Shown: positions 7,928-16,147, counted from the stretch's first letter. The stretch is 34,221 bases of DNA from Methylorubrum populi (GCA_020741775.1 DYYG01000052.1:1-34221), one strand, 5' to 3'. A program made the numbers and translations. Notes: generated from the sequence alone by a model not told the origin.

Positions 7928-8863
7928 GTGATCGACAAGCTCGAATTCCTGCTGGCGCTCGCCCGCGAACAGCATTTCGGGCGCGCGGCGGAAACCTGCG
8001 GCGTGACCCAGCAGACGCTCTCGGCCGGGGTGAAGAGCCTGGAGGATCGCTTCGGCGTGCGCCTCGTCCAGCGGGGCTCGCGCTTCCAGGGGTTCACGCC
8101 GGAGGGCGAGCGGGTGCTGGCCTGGAGCCGCCGCATCGTCGGTGACACCCGGGCGATGCAGGACGACGTGGCCGCCTTGCGCCGGGGCCTCTCGGGGCAT
8201 CTGCGCATCGCCGCCGTCCCGACCGCCCTGCCGATGGTGGCGGCGCTGACCACGCCGTATCGGGCGCGCTATCCGAACGTGCGTTTCAGCGTGCTCTCGA
8301 CCACGTCGGAAGAGATCTTCTCGCTGATCGACAACCTGGAGGCCGATGCGGGCCTCACCTATCTCGATAACGAGCCCCTCGGGCGCGTCACCTCCGTGCC
8401 GCTCTACACGGAGCATTACCAGCTCCTCACGGCGGCGGGCGGTCCCTATGACGACCGGGCCAGCGTCACCTGGGCGGAACTCGCCAGGATCCCGCTCTGT
8501 CTGCTGACGCCCAACATGCAGAACCGCCGCATCATCGACCAACAGCTCCGGGCGGCCGGGGGCGAGCCGGCGCCGACGCTGGAATCGAATTCGATGGTCG
8601 TGCTGATGACGCATGTGCGCACCCTGCAATGGGCGAGCGTGATGCCGGCGATCCTCGCCGACGCCCTCGGCCCCACCGAGGGATTGCGGGCGATCCCGAT
8701 CGTCGAGCCCGACCTGCGCCACGCCATCGGCCTCGTCGCCCCGCGCCGCGATCCGGCGACGCCGATGGTGACCGCTCTGCTCACCATCGCCCGCTCGGTG
8801 GCACGCACCCTCGACGGCGACGATCCCGCGCCCTCGGTGCTGCACGGCTCAGGAACAGGCTGA
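7928..8863 (+). CDS. LysR-type transcriptional regulator
   Basis: The 311-residue product begins with a LysR winged helix-turn-helix (residues 1-60: FLLALAREQHFGRAAETCGV then TQQTLSAGVKSLEDRFG), followed by the linker helix and a periplasmic-binding-like effector domain from about residue 90 on (LRIAAVPTALP ... VRFSVLSTTSEEIFSLIDNL). It starts at GTG. It follows the antiporter by 92 bases on the same strand, so it may be co-transcribed and may control the antiporter or the formate dehydrogenase operon. Its ligand cannot be read from the sequence; oxalate, formate or a related C1/C2 acid is a guess from context. Confidence 0.9.
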   Translation: MIDKLEFLLALAREQHFGRAAETCGVTQQTLSAGVKSLEDRFGVRLVQRGSRFQGFTPEGERVLAWSRRIVGDTRAMQDDVAALRRGLSGHLRIAAVPTALPMVAALTTPYRARYPNVRFSVLSTTSEEIFSLIDNLEADAGLTYLDNEPLGRVTSVPLYTEHYQLLTAAGGPYDDRASVTWAELARIPLCLLTPNMQNRRIIDQQLRAAGGEPAPTLESNSMVVLMTHVRTLQWASVMPAILADALGPTEGLRAIPIVEPDLRHAIGLVAPRRDPATPMVTALLTIARSVARTLDGDDPAPSVLHGSGTG

Positions 8864-8953
8864 GAGAGCGGAGCCGGGACTTCCGAAGGATGGCTCCCCT
8901 CGGCGGGGGCGAGGTTGCCAAGCCTGGCCGTGCGCCAAGGCGATGGCGCCCGA

Positions 8954-9403
8954 TCAGTCCCCGCTGCGCGGGATGACGGCGCAGAGCGTGAGCGGGCCCT
9001 GCTCCTTCTTCATGATGGCGCAGGTGACGCGGGCGCCCGCCACATCGACGGTGGCATGGCGCTGGCGCTGCGCCGTGGCGCGGGCCTGCCGGGTGGCATC
9101 CCGCAGCGAGTCCGGTGCGATCCCGGTGATCGCGTGACCGGCCTGCACGAACAGCGCCTCGTAGGCCTCCGGCGGCGCTTCGCCCAGATATTGCGCGCCG
9201 ACCGAGGAGGCACCGGCACCGGCGCAGGAGAGCGTCAGCGAGGTCTGGGGGCCGGCATTGAACCGGGCGAAATCCGGGCTTCGCTCGGCGACCTCCGCCT
9301 TGGTTTCCGTCCGCACCCTGTCGATCAAGCGGGTGCAATCATCCTCCGCCCGCGCGGCGGGAGCGGAGGCGAGGACGAGGAGAAGGGCGAGAGCGGTGCG
9401 CAT
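8954..9403 (-). CDS. Small secreted protein of unknown function
   Basis: The 149-residue product has a clear Sec signal peptide (MRTALALLLVLASAPAARA, cleavage expected before EDDC). The mature part has four cysteines (in DDCTRL, TLSCAG, VTCAIM and TLCAVI) that could form two disulfides in the periplasm. I do not recognise a family. It is convergent with the LysR gene and lies 73 bases after the obg stop on the same strand, so it may be read from the obg transcript. Confidence 0.7.
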   Translation of the reverse strand: MRTALALLLVLASAPAARAEDDCTRLIDRVRTETKAEVAERSPDFARFNAGPQTSLTLSCAGAGASSVGAQYLGEAPPEAYEALFVQAGHAITGIAPDSLRDATRQARATAQRQRHATVDVAGARVTCAIMKKEQGPLTLCAVIPRSGD

Positions 9404-9476
9404 GGTCTCGATCTAGGGCAATCTGAGGGAACCCGTCGCCGGGACGGGCTGAGGCGTAGCGCCGCTCTCCGCCGCA

Positions 9477-10511
9477 TCACGGATGCCAGGGCTCGGCCGG
9501 CTCCGCCGCCTCGTCGGGGGCATCCTGTGCATCGAGCTGCGCCTGGATGGCGCGCAGGGCCTCCTGCACCCCCTGCCCCGAGGCGGCCGAGAGCACGAGC
9601 GGCTTGACCCCCGCCGCTCGCTTCAGCCGGGCGAGCTGGTCCTTCAGCGTGTCGGGATCGAGGGCGTCGGCCTTGGACAGGGCAACGATTTCGGGCTTGT
9701 CGGCGAGGCCTTCGCCATAGGCCTCCAGCTCGCGCCGCACCAGCTTGTAGGCCTTGCCCGCATGTTCGCTGGTGCCCTCGACGAGGTGGAGCAGCACCCG
9801 GCAGCGCTCGACATGGGCGAGGAAGCGGTCGCCGAGGCCGACGCCCTCATGCGCGCCCTCGATCAGGCCGGGAATGTCGGCGAGCACGAATTCGCGGGCA
9901 TCCGAGCGCACGACGCCCAGGCCGGGATGCAGCGTGGTGAAGGGATAATCGGCGATTTTCGGCTTGGCGGCGGTGACGGTGGCCAGGAAGGTCGACTTGC
10001 CCGCATTCGGCAATCCGACCAGGCCGGCATCGGCGATGAGCTTCAGCCGCAGCCACAGCCACATCTCCTGGCCTTCCAGGCCCGGATTGGCGTGGCGCGG
10101 GGCCCGGTTGGTCGAGGTCGTGAAATAAGCGTTGCCGAAGCCGCCATTGCCGCCCTTGGCCAGCCGCACCCGCTGGCCGATCTCGGTCATGTCGGCGATC
10201 AGGGTCTCGCCGTCCTCGGAGAAGACCTGGGTGCCGGCGGGGACGGTGAGCACCACGTCGTCGCCCTTGGCGCCGTGGCAGTTCGAGCCCATGCCATGCT
10301 CGCCCTTGCGGGCCTTGAAATGCTGGCGATAGCGGTAGTCGATCAGGGTGTTGAGGCCCTGCACGCACTCGATCCAGACATCGCCGCCCCGCCCGCCGTC
10401 GCCGCCGTTCGGCCCGCCGAACTCGATGAACTTTTCCCGCCGGAACGAGACGCAGCCGGGACCGCCGTCGCCGGAGCGGACGTAGACCTTGGCTTCGTCG
10501 AGGAATTTCAC
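9477..10511 (-). CDS. obgE: GTPase Obg/CgtA
   Basis: The 344-residue product is the essential ribosome-associated GTPase acting in late 50S assembly and stress response. The glycine-rich Obg fold fills residues 1-158 (GGPNGGDGGRGGDVW, GEHGMGSNCHGAKG), followed by the G domain with P-loop GLPNAGKST near residue 165, switch I YPFTTLHPGLG, G3 DIPGLIEGA and G4 SKAD. The protein ends shortly after the G domain in an acidic, disordered tail; the OCT domain of some Obg proteins is absent, as is usual in Proteobacteria. The start codon is GTG. The rplU-rpmA-...-obg arrangement is widely conserved and supports the call. Confidence 0.97.
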   Translation of the reverse strand: MKFLDEAKVYVRSGDGGPGCVSFRREKFIEFGGPNGGDGGRGGDVWIECVQGLNTLIDYRYRQHFKARKGEHGMGSNCHGAKGDDVVLTVPAGTQVFSEDGETLIADMTEIGQRVRLAKGGNGGFGNAYFTTSTNRAPRHANPGLEGQEMWLWLRLKLIADAGLVGLPNAGKSTFLATVTAAKPKIADYPFTTLHPGLGVVRSDAREFVLADIPGLIEGAHEGVGLGDRFLAHVERCRVLLHLVEGTSEHAGKAYKLVRRELEAYGEGLADKPEIVALSKADALDPDTLKDQLARLKRAAGVKPLVLSAASGQGVQEALRAIQAQLDAQDAPDEAAEPAEPWHP

Positions 10512-10547
10512 GGTACGACTCTCGGGTTGTGAGACCGGCTGGGCCGG

Positions 10548-11027
10548 TCAGCTATCGGTTCGACGGCACTGGCCGTCGAGATTGAGGTACTGAACGCTGC
10601 GCAGGCCCGCCTCGAACCATCCGCCGCTATCCGGTTGGCGCCCGTTGGCGCCGTGATCGCCGTAGAGGTTGATTTGGATCGCCCCGTCCGGCGAGCGCAA
10701 GGTCGGCGCCTCGCCGCTCCTGTCGTAGGTCCAGGCCGGCCGTTTGTCGAAGACGGTCTGCGTCCCGTCCGCTTCCTTCTGGAACAGCTGTCCGTACTCG
10801 GTCGCGCCCGCGGTGGGTCCGGCGAAGTAGAACCCGACCTTCGGGCTGCGGCCCACGAAATTGTAGAACTCGCAGTAGAGGCGCGTCTCTCCCGCCGGCT
10901 TCGGCGCGGGGGGCGCCGCCGACCGAATCGGCGGAGGCGGCGCCTCGCGGGTGATCGTGGCGATCAGCCCGGCAAGGGCGAGGGCCGTCAGGCCCGCGCC
11001 GATGCCGGCGATTATGCGCGTCTTCAT
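10548..11027 (-). CDS. Membrane-anchored or exported hypothetical protein
   Basis: The 159-residue protein starts MKTRIIAGIGAGLTALALAG and has one hydrophobic segment (about residues 5-24), then a short proline/alanine-rich linker and a domain of about 110 residues with LYCEFYNFVGRSPKVGFYF and IQINLYGDHGANG. The segment could be an uncleaved anchor or a signal peptide. The start is set by the four-base ATGA overlap with the upstream acetyltransferase gene, indicating coupled translation; longer upstream starts would run inside that gene. No family recognised. Confidence 0.7.
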   Translation of the reverse strand: MKTRIIAGIGAGLTALALAGLIATITREAPPPPIRSAAPPAPKPAGETRLYCEFYNFVGRSPKVGFYFAGPTAGATEYGQLFQKEADGTQTVFDKRPAWTYDRSGEAPTLRSPDGAIQINLYGDHGANGRQPDSGGWFEAGLRSVQYLNLDGQCRRTDS

Positions 11028-11620
11028 GCCCGGCCCTCCGGCGCGGCTTCGCGCCGGGCCAGCCAGGCCGCCCGGTCGAGGCGGAAGGTATGGCTCGGCA
11101 CCGGGCCGCCTCGCGCTTCGAAAACCGGGGCCGATTCGCCCGTACGGTCGAATCCGCACTTCTCCAGCACGCGGCGGGAGGCCCCGTTGCCGATCATCGC
11201 CGCGGAGGCGAGGGCCTCGCCGCCGGCATAGGCGAAATAGGCCTCCATCAGCGCGCCCGCCGCCTCCGTCATCAGCCCGTCGCCCCAGAAGGGCCGCCCG
11301 AGCCAGTAGCCGAGATGCGGCTCCGCCTCCTCCGGCCGGTCCTCGACCGAGACGATGCCGATCAGGCCGGTGGGGTTCGCCCGCCGGCAGATCGCCAGGA
11401 TCAGCCCGGCGCCGGCGGTGTTGGCGGCGCGCGACCGGATCACGAAACCCTCCGCCTCGTGCAGGGGCAGCGGCGTCGGAATCCGGGCGGTCATGCCGGC
11501 GACCGCGGGATCGCCCGCGAGCCGCGAGACCGCCTCGGCGTCCCGCGCCGTGGGCCAGCGCAGCCAGAGCCGCTTCGTCTCGATGCGAAAGACATCGTCG
11601 CGGGTGAGATCGGGAAACAT
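11024..11620 (-). CDS. GNAT-family N-acetyltransferase (RimJ/RimL-like)
   Basis: The 198-residue product shows the RimJ/RimL/Acetyltransf_3 pattern: IETKRLWLRWPTARDAEAVS at the N-terminus, the acetyl-CoA-binding region HLGYWLGRPFWGDGLMTEAA, and the closing SAAMIGNGASRRVLEKCGF. These enzymes acetylate N-terminal alanine or serine of ribosomal proteins or small molecules; the place just downstream of rplU-rpmA fits a ribosome-linked target but does not prove one. ATG 11620 has only a weak Shine-Dalgarno. A longer frame upstream crosses the hairpin region and the rpmA end and is not conserved-looking. Confidence 0.85.
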   Translation of the reverse strand: MFPDLTRDDVFRIETKRLWLRWPTARDAEAVSRLAGDPAVAGMTARIPTPLPLHEAEGFVIRSRAANTAGAGLILAICRRANPTGLIGIVSVEDRPEEAEPHLGYWLGRPFWGDGLMTEAAGALMEAYFAYAGGEALASAAMIGNGASRRVLEKCGFDRTGESAPVFEARGGPVPSHTFRLDRAAWLARREAAPEGRA

Positions 11621-11668
11621 GGGCGTCCGCTCAGGTGTCGGCGCTGCGGCGCCGTCCGGGACGACGAA

Positions 11669-11775
11669 GGGGGAGGATGGTGCCCCATCCTCCCCCGCAT
11701 TCCGATCCGCCGGGCTCCTTCGAGGGGAGCCTTCAGCGACCGTCCGCCGGTTCGGTGTGGGACACCGGCGGGACG
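11669..11775. repeat. Three successive hairpins between rpmA and the GNAT gene
   Basis: The 188-base gap holds a perfect 12-bp inverted repeat with a 4-base loop (11669-11680 / 11685-11696), a 6-bp GGCTCC/GGAGCC hairpin (11713-11731), and CGTCCGCCGGT paired with ACCGGCGGGACG with one bulge (11741-11775). None is followed by a T run on the minus strand, so they look more like mRNA-stabilising or attenuating structures after rplU-rpmA than intrinsic terminators. Part of the rpmA 3' end is also repeated here (TCAGCGAC plus CGTCCGCCGGTT at 11733-11752 and 11788-11810). Confidence 0.6.
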
Positions 11776-11808
11776 CTCGCTTCGTCGTCAGCGACAAACG
11801 TCCGCCGG

Positions 11809-12075
11809 TTACTCCGCGGCCTGGGCCAGCGGTACCACGGCTACGAACTCGCGGCCGCGCTTGGTCACGAACTCGACCTTGCCCTCGACCAGGGCGAACA
11901 AGGTGTGGTCCTTGCCCATGCCGACATTGGTGCCGGGATGCCACTTCGTGCCGCGCTGGCGCACGATGATGTTGCCCGGGATCACCGACTCGGAACCGAA
12001 CTTCTTGACGCCGAGGCGCTTGCCCGCGGAGTCGCGGCCGTTGCGGGACGAGCCGCCAGCTTTTTTATGTGCCAT
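11809..12075 (-). CDS. rpmA: 50S ribosomal protein L27
   Basis: The 88-residue product begins MAHKKAGGSSRNGRDSAGKR and continues with LGVKKFGSESVIPGNIIVRQ, the unmistakable L27 sequence. L27 lies at the peptidyl-transferase centre of the 50S subunit. Like other Proteobacterial L27 it has no N-terminal cleavage extension. It follows rplU by 48 bases on the same strand, and CGGAG precedes the ATG. Confidence 0.99.
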   Translation of the reverse strand: MAHKKAGGSSRNGRDSAGKRLGVKKFGSESVIPGNIIVRQRGTKWHPGTNVGMGKDHTLFALVEGKVEFVTKRGREFVAVVPLAQAAE

Positions 12076-12123
12076 GGGATTGCTCCGGAAATTCTCTGGA
12101 TCTGCGTTCGGTCAAGCAGCCGA

Positions 12124-12516
12124 TTACTCGGCGGCGGCCGGGGCGGACTCGGCGGCCGGCTCGGCCTTCCGGGTCTTGCGCGGCTCGGCCTTCGAGGACT
12201 TGCCGCCGGCGCTGATCTCGGTGATGCGCACGACCGTGAAGTCCTGACGGTGACCGCGGCGGCGGCGGGAGTTCTGGCGGCGGCGCTTCTTGAAGGCGAT
12301 GACCTTCCGCGTGCGGCCGTGCTGGACGATCTCGCCGGTGACGCCGACACCCGACAGGAGCGGGGTGCCGATCTGGGTGGCCTCGCCGTCGGCGAACAGC
12401 AGCACGTCGCCGAAGGTCACGGAGGCGCCGGCCTCACCCTCGAGGGTGGCCACGGTGATGACGTCGTTGGCGGCAACGCGATACTGCTTGCCGCCGGTCT
12501 TGATGACTGCGAACAT
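12124..12516 (-). CDS. rplU: 50S ribosomal protein L21
   Basis: The 130-residue product starts MFAVIKTGGKQYRVAANDVI, with the L21 signature KVIAFKKRRRQNSRRRRGHRQ near residues 73-93 (first 20 matched). It binds 23S rRNA near L20. The last 30 residues form an Ala/Glu/Lys-rich tail (SKAEPRKTRKAEPAAESAPA) beyond the core, common in Rhizobiales L21. It is the first gene of the rplU-rpmA operon with a promoter about 165-190 bases upstream of its start. Confidence 0.98.
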   Translation of the reverse strand: MFAVIKTGGKQYRVAANDVITVATLEGEAGASVTFGDVLLFADGEATQIGTPLLSGVGVTGEIVQHGRTRKVIAFKKRRRQNSRRRRGHRQDFTVVRITEISAGGKSSKAEPRKTRKAEPAAESAPAAAE

Positions 12517-12680
12517 CGTTGTCTCTCGTGTTCTCTGCCGACCTCCGGCACCGCGAGGCGCCTGGGCCGTCTTCTTGTTCAGGTCATCCGCGTCACCCGG
12601 GCTTGGCTTCGAGAACCGTGGCCGTGAGCGCGCGAACGCGAAACGCGCGGACTTCGTCGAGGAAGCCGCGCGGTAAGGGG

Positions 12681-12709
12681 CGGATAGTCTGCCGGGTCGG
12701 GCCTGTCAA
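12681..12709 (-). promoter_or_regulatory. Sigma-70-type promoter for rplU-rpmA
   Basis: On the minus strand TTGACA (12709-12704) is a perfect -35, followed after exactly 17 bases by TATCCG (12686-12681), a partial -10. It points toward rplU and would give a 5' leader of about 155 bases. The leader contains no ORF or known riboswitch that I recognise. Confidence 0.6.
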
Positions 12710-12735
12710 TGCCGGATCCGGCTCGCGCGGTCCCG

Positions 12736-13668
12736 TCAAGGGAGCGGGATGAACTCGGCCCGGTCGTCCGGCGGTAGGTCGAACTGCCCCTCCCCCCAGG
12801 CCCCGCGCCGCCATTCCTCCTTGGCCGCCTCGATCTTCTCGCGGCTCGACGACACGAAGTTCCACCAGATGTAGCGGGGACCGCTCAAGGTCGCGCCGCC
12901 TAGGGCCATCAGGCGGGCGCCGGACGGGCCGGCGGACACGGTGATGCGGTCACCGGGGCGAAACACCATCATGCGGCCGGCCTCGAAATCCTGCCCGGCG
13001 ATCGAGATGGAGCCCTCGACCACATAGAGGCCGCGATCCTCGTGGTCATCGGGCAGCGGGAAGCGCGTGCCGGGTGCAAGCGTCACGTCGGCATAGAAGG
13101 TCTCGGAGAAGACGTTGGCGGGCGCCCTCTCCCCATAGGCATGGCCGAGGATGAGGCGCAGACTGACGCCGCCATCCTCGATCATCGGCAGCGTGGCCTT
13201 GCCGTGATGCTCGAAGCTCGGCGTTGCATCCTCGTGGCTCTCCGGCAAGGCGACCCAGGTCTGGATACCGTAGAGGCTGTGGGGCGCCCTGCGGGTTTCC
13301 GCCGTCGTGCGCTCGGAATGCGTGACCCCGCGTCCGGCGACCATCCAATTCACCGCGCCCGGCAGGATCGTCTGGTTGGTGCCCAGGCTGTCGCGGTGCT
13401 GGAACTCCCCGCGATACAGGTAGGTCACCGTCGCGAGTCCGATATGCGGGTGCGGGCGCACATCGACACCCGTGCCGGTGATGAACTCGGCCGGTCCCGC
13501 CTGATCGAAGAAGATGAAGGGGCCGACCATCTGGCGTTTGGGCGCCGGCAGCGCCCGACGCACCGCGAACCCGCCAAGATCGTGGGCACGGGGAACGATC
13601 AGCGTCTCGATGGCGTCGATGTCGACGGTGTTCGGGCATCCAGGTTCGAGGGCGGGGTTCCAGCTCAT
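12736..13668 (-). CDS. Pirin family protein
   Basis: The 310-residue bicupin matches bacterial pirins: FAVRRALPAPKRQMVGPFIF, then the metal-site segment VRPHPHIGLATVTYLYRGEF with His residues of the HPHxG motif, HRDSLG, and the N-terminal cupin ending NWMVAGRGVTHSER. The C-terminal cupin carries GLYVVEGSISI. Family members bind Fe and include quercetin dioxygenases and redox-sensing regulators; the substrate here is unknown. ATG 13668 is preceded by a strong AAGGAGG, which fixes the start. Confidence 0.93.
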   Translation of the reverse strand: MSWNPALEPGCPNTVDIDAIETLIVPRAHDLGGFAVRRALPAPKRQMVGPFIFFDQAGPAEFITGTGVDVRPHPHIGLATVTYLYRGEFQHRDSLGTNQTILPGAVNWMVAGRGVTHSERTTAETRRAPHSLYGIQTWVALPESHEDATPSFEHHGKATLPMIEDGGVSLRLILGHAYGERAPANVFSETFYADVTLAPGTRFPLPDDHEDRGLYVVEGSISIAGQDFEAGRMMVFRPGDRITVSAGPSGARLMALGGATLSGPRYIWWNFVSSSREKIEAAKEEWRRGAWGEGQFDLPPDDRAEFIPLP

Positions 13669-13715
13669 TGCACGCCTCCTTGACCTTGCACGGGCCGACC
13701 ACCGGCCCAGCCTCT

Positions 13716-15299
13716 CTATCGCTTCGTCAGGCCGCCGAGCACGTTCCGCAGGATCGCGTCACCCACCTCGGTGCCGACCTTGCGCGCCATGGAGCGGGCG
13801 GCGTTGCCGATGACCTGTTCGGCAAGGCTCGGAGGAGGGCGCCGGCCGCGGCCTTTGGATTCCCCCTTGGCTTCCCCCTTGGCGGGCCCCTTGGATGCCG
13901 CCTCCCCGCCTCCGAAGATTCCGCCGAGCAGGCCGCCCAGCATGCCGGAGAGGCCGCCCTCGCTCTGGGCCGCCGCCTCGGCCGGAGCCGCATCGAGCTG
14001 CTTGCGCTTGGCGAGCATCTCGTAGGCGCTCTCGTTGTCGACCGCCTCGTCGTATTTTCCGCGCAACGGACTCTGCTGGATGATCGCGGCGCGTTCGGCC
14101 GGCGTCAGCGGGCCGACCCTGCCCTGCGGCGGCGCGATCAGCGCCCGCTCGACCATGGAAGGCGTGCCCTTCGCCTCCAGAAAGCTCACCAGCGCCTCGC
14201 CGACGGCGAGTTCGGTGATGGCCTTGCCCACGTCGAAGCCGGGGTTCTGGCGGAAGGTCTCGGCAGCGGCGCGCACGGCGCGCTGATCGCGGGGGGTGAA
14301 GGCGCGCAGCGCGTGCTGCACCCGGTTGCCGAGCTGACCGAGCACGGTTTCCGGCACGTCGAGGGGGTTCTGCGTCACGAAATAGACGCCGACGCCCTTG
14401 GACCGGATCAGGCGCACCACCTGCTCCACCGCGTCGAGCAGGGCTTTGGGCGCATCGTTGAACAGGAGATGCGCCTCGTCGAAGAAGAACACGAGCTTCG
14501 GCTTGTCGAGGTCGCCGACCTCGGGAAGCTGCTCGAACAGCTCGGAGAGCATCCACAGCAGGAACGAGGCGTAGAGGCGCGGCCGCTGCATCAGCTTGTC
14601 GGCGGCCAGGATGTTGACGAAGCCCCTGCCCTCCCGGTCCGTGCGCATGAAGTCTGCGAGGTTCAGCGCCGGCTCGCCGAGGAACTTGTCCGCGCCCTGA
14701 TTCTCCAGCACCAGCAAGGCCCGCTGGATCGCGCCGATCGAGGCGCCGGAGATGTTGCCGAAGGTGCCCGAGAGCTCCTTGGCATTCTCCGAGAGGAAGG
14801 TGAGCAGCGCGCGCAGATCCTTGAGGTCGATGACCGGCCACTGGTTCTCGTCGGCGACGCGGAAGGCGATGTTGAGCACGCCTTCCTGGATGTCGTTGAG
14901 CTCGAGAAGCCGCGCGAGCAGCAGCGGCCCCATCTCGGTCACGGTGCAGCGGATCGGATGGCCCTGCTCGCCGAACACGTCCCAGAACACCGTCGGGAAG
15001 CGGTCGGGTTCGTAGGCGATCCCGAGTTCCTCGGCGCGCTTGACGAAATGCGGCTTGGCTTCGCCGGGGGCGGCGAGGCCCGAGAGGTCGCCCTTGATGT
15101 CGGCGGCGAAGACCGGCACGCCCGCATTGGAGAACCCCTCCGCCAGCACCTGAAGCGTCACGGTCTTTCCGGTGCCGGTGGCGCCGGCCACGAGGCCGTG
15201 CCGGTTGGCGAGCCGGAGGCTCAGCCGCTCGGGCTTCGGCTGCGGCCCGGTGCTCCGGCCCACCAGGATCGTCCCCTCGCTCGCCGCCGCGCCCGTCAT
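13716..15299 (-). CDS. HerA-like ATPase (DUF853, YjgR type)
   Basis: The 527-residue protein is a helicase HerA-like P-loop ATPase of the DUF853 group. Walker A GATGTGKT lies at residues 39-46, FAADIKGDLSGLA follows, and the Walker B segment is KLVFFFDEAHLLF near residue 275, with VYFVTQNPLDVPE as the sensor region. Near the C-terminus is a Gly-rich segment (GGLSGMLGGLLGGIFGGGEA) and a Lys/Gly/Glu low-complexity stretch before a conserved tail, RSMARKVGTEVGDAILRNVL. Cellular function is unknown. ATG 15299 is preceded by GGAAGGG; longer upstream starts cross into non-conserved sequence. Confidence 0.88.
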   Translation of the reverse strand: MTGAAASEGTILVGRSTGPQPKPERLSLRLANRHGLVAGATGTGKTVTLQVLAEGFSNAGVPVFAADIKGDLSGLAAPGEAKPHFVKRAEELGIAYEPDRFPTVFWDVFGEQGHPIRCTVTEMGPLLLARLLELNDIQEGVLNIAFRVADENQWPVIDLKDLRALLTFLSENAKELSGTFGNISGASIGAIQRALLVLENQGADKFLGEPALNLADFMRTDREGRGFVNILAADKLMQRPRLYASFLLWMLSELFEQLPEVGDLDKPKLVFFFDEAHLLFNDAPKALLDAVEQVVRLIRSKGVGVYFVTQNPLDVPETVLGQLGNRVQHALRAFTPRDQRAVRAAAETFRQNPGFDVGKAITELAVGEALVSFLEAKGTPSMVERALIAPPQGRVGPLTPAERAAIIQQSPLRGKYDEAVDNESAYEMLAKRKQLDAAPAEAAAQSEGGLSGMLGGLLGGIFGGGEAASKGPAKGEAKGESKGRGRRPPPSLAEQVIGNAARSMARKVGTEVGDAILRNVLGGLTKR

Positions 15300-15444
15300 C
15301 GTGCCGCCCTTCCCTGAACCGTAACCGTTCTCAGATACAGGGTATGGCGCCCGGCGTGCCCGATCCAGAGCTCCTAACGGGCGACCCTTGATTTCGCCGC
15401 CCCCGCGTCGGACAGACGAAAACCTGCCAGAGAGGAAGCGTTTC

Positions 15445-15831
15445 ATGGAAGAGCTGATTGCCCGCGTCACCAACCGCACGGGCCTCGACGCGACGACCGC
15501 CCAGACCGCCATCGGCCATATCCTCGCCTTCCTCCAGAAGGAGGGGCCGGCCACCGAGGTGAGTCAGCTCCTGGCGGCGCTGCCGGGCTCCGAGTCGGCG
15601 ATCGCCGCGGCCAATGCCGGCGAGGGCGGCGGCGGGCTGATGGGCATGCTCGGTGGCATGATGGGCGGCGGCGTGATGGCGCTCGGCCAGAAGCTGATCT
15701 CCGCCGGCGTGCCGATGAACCAGATGCAGCCCCTCGGCCACGAATTGTTCGCCTATGGCCGCGAGACGGCCGGCGAGGACGTGATGGGCCCCATCGTCGG
15801 CTCGATCCCCGGCCTGAGCCAGTTCGTCTGA
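15445..15831 (+). CDS. Small conserved protein, DUF2267/DUF2780-like
   Basis: The 128-residue product starts MEELIARVTNRTGLDATTAQ and has a helical N-terminal domain (residues 1-50), a glycine/methionine-rich centre (GGGGLMGMLGGMMGGGVMAL) and a C-terminal helix pair ending in IPGLSQFV. The N-terminal domain resembles DUF2267/DUF2780 proteins; which of the two cannot be settled by eye. AGAGGAAG lies a few bases upstream of ATG 15445, favouring it over a longer start at 15388. It is divergent from the HerA-like gene. Function unknown. Confidence 0.75.
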   Translation: MEELIARVTNRTGLDATTAQTAIGHILAFLQKEGPATEVSQLLAALPGSESAIAAANAGEGGGGLMGMLGGMMGGGVMALGQKLISAGVPMNQMQPLGHELFAYGRETAGEDVMGPIVGSIPGLSQFV

Positions 15832-15839
15832 TACGGTTT

Positions 15840-15928
15840 CCGCTTGATGGGAGCGGGGGCCGTCTCAGCAAGCCCGCGCGGCACTCGCGCGATGACGCCA
15901 TCCGCCATCCCGAGGGGATCGAACGGAT
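15840..15928. repeat. Dispersed ~90-bp repeat, copy B
   Basis: Second copy of the element at 135-224, in the same orientation, nine bases after the stop of the preceding gene. The terminal 29 bases (15900-15928) match copy A at 27 positions; the front half matches over CCGCTTGAT and AGCCCGCGCGG with scattered differences and small gaps. No transposase is near this copy, so the element is not simply the end of the insertion sequence at the window start. Confidence 0.7.
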
Positions 15929-15970
15929 GGCGTACGAGGCGTGGGCCTTCGCTAAGCTCTTGTCATCGTT

Positions 15971-16036
15971 AGCCGGTTTCGTTTGCCGGCTCTGTCGCCG
16001 GCCTTGCGCGGGGCCCCCTCCCCTGTCCCGCGCAAG
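15971..16036 (+). promoter_or_regulatory. Two inverted repeats upstream of the olsB-like gene
   Basis: AGCCGG/CCGGCT (15971-15976 / 15986-15991) is followed by a perfect 10-bp inverted repeat, CTTGCGCGGG (16003-16012) and CCCGCGCAAG (16027-16036), around a pyrimidine-rich 14-base loop. No T run follows. It may be a rho-independent-like end of the preceding gene or a structure in the leader of the next one, about 110 bases before its ATG. The rest of the 15832-16147 gap shows no gene. Confidence 0.5.
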
Positions 16037-16147
16037 TCTCTGTCCCAACAGGAAGATTTCCGTCATAAAAGCGTGCGGCCTTCATGGTGTTGTCGCCGCA
16101 CGAGAGGGGGCGCCGCGCCGCCTCGCCCGCGACGGGATCTGTCGACC

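Noticed and set aside
12593..12865. 90-residue open frame on the minus strand overlapping the rplU promoter
   Set aside because: It overlaps the pirin end and the promoter, has no recognisable domain, and looks non-coding.
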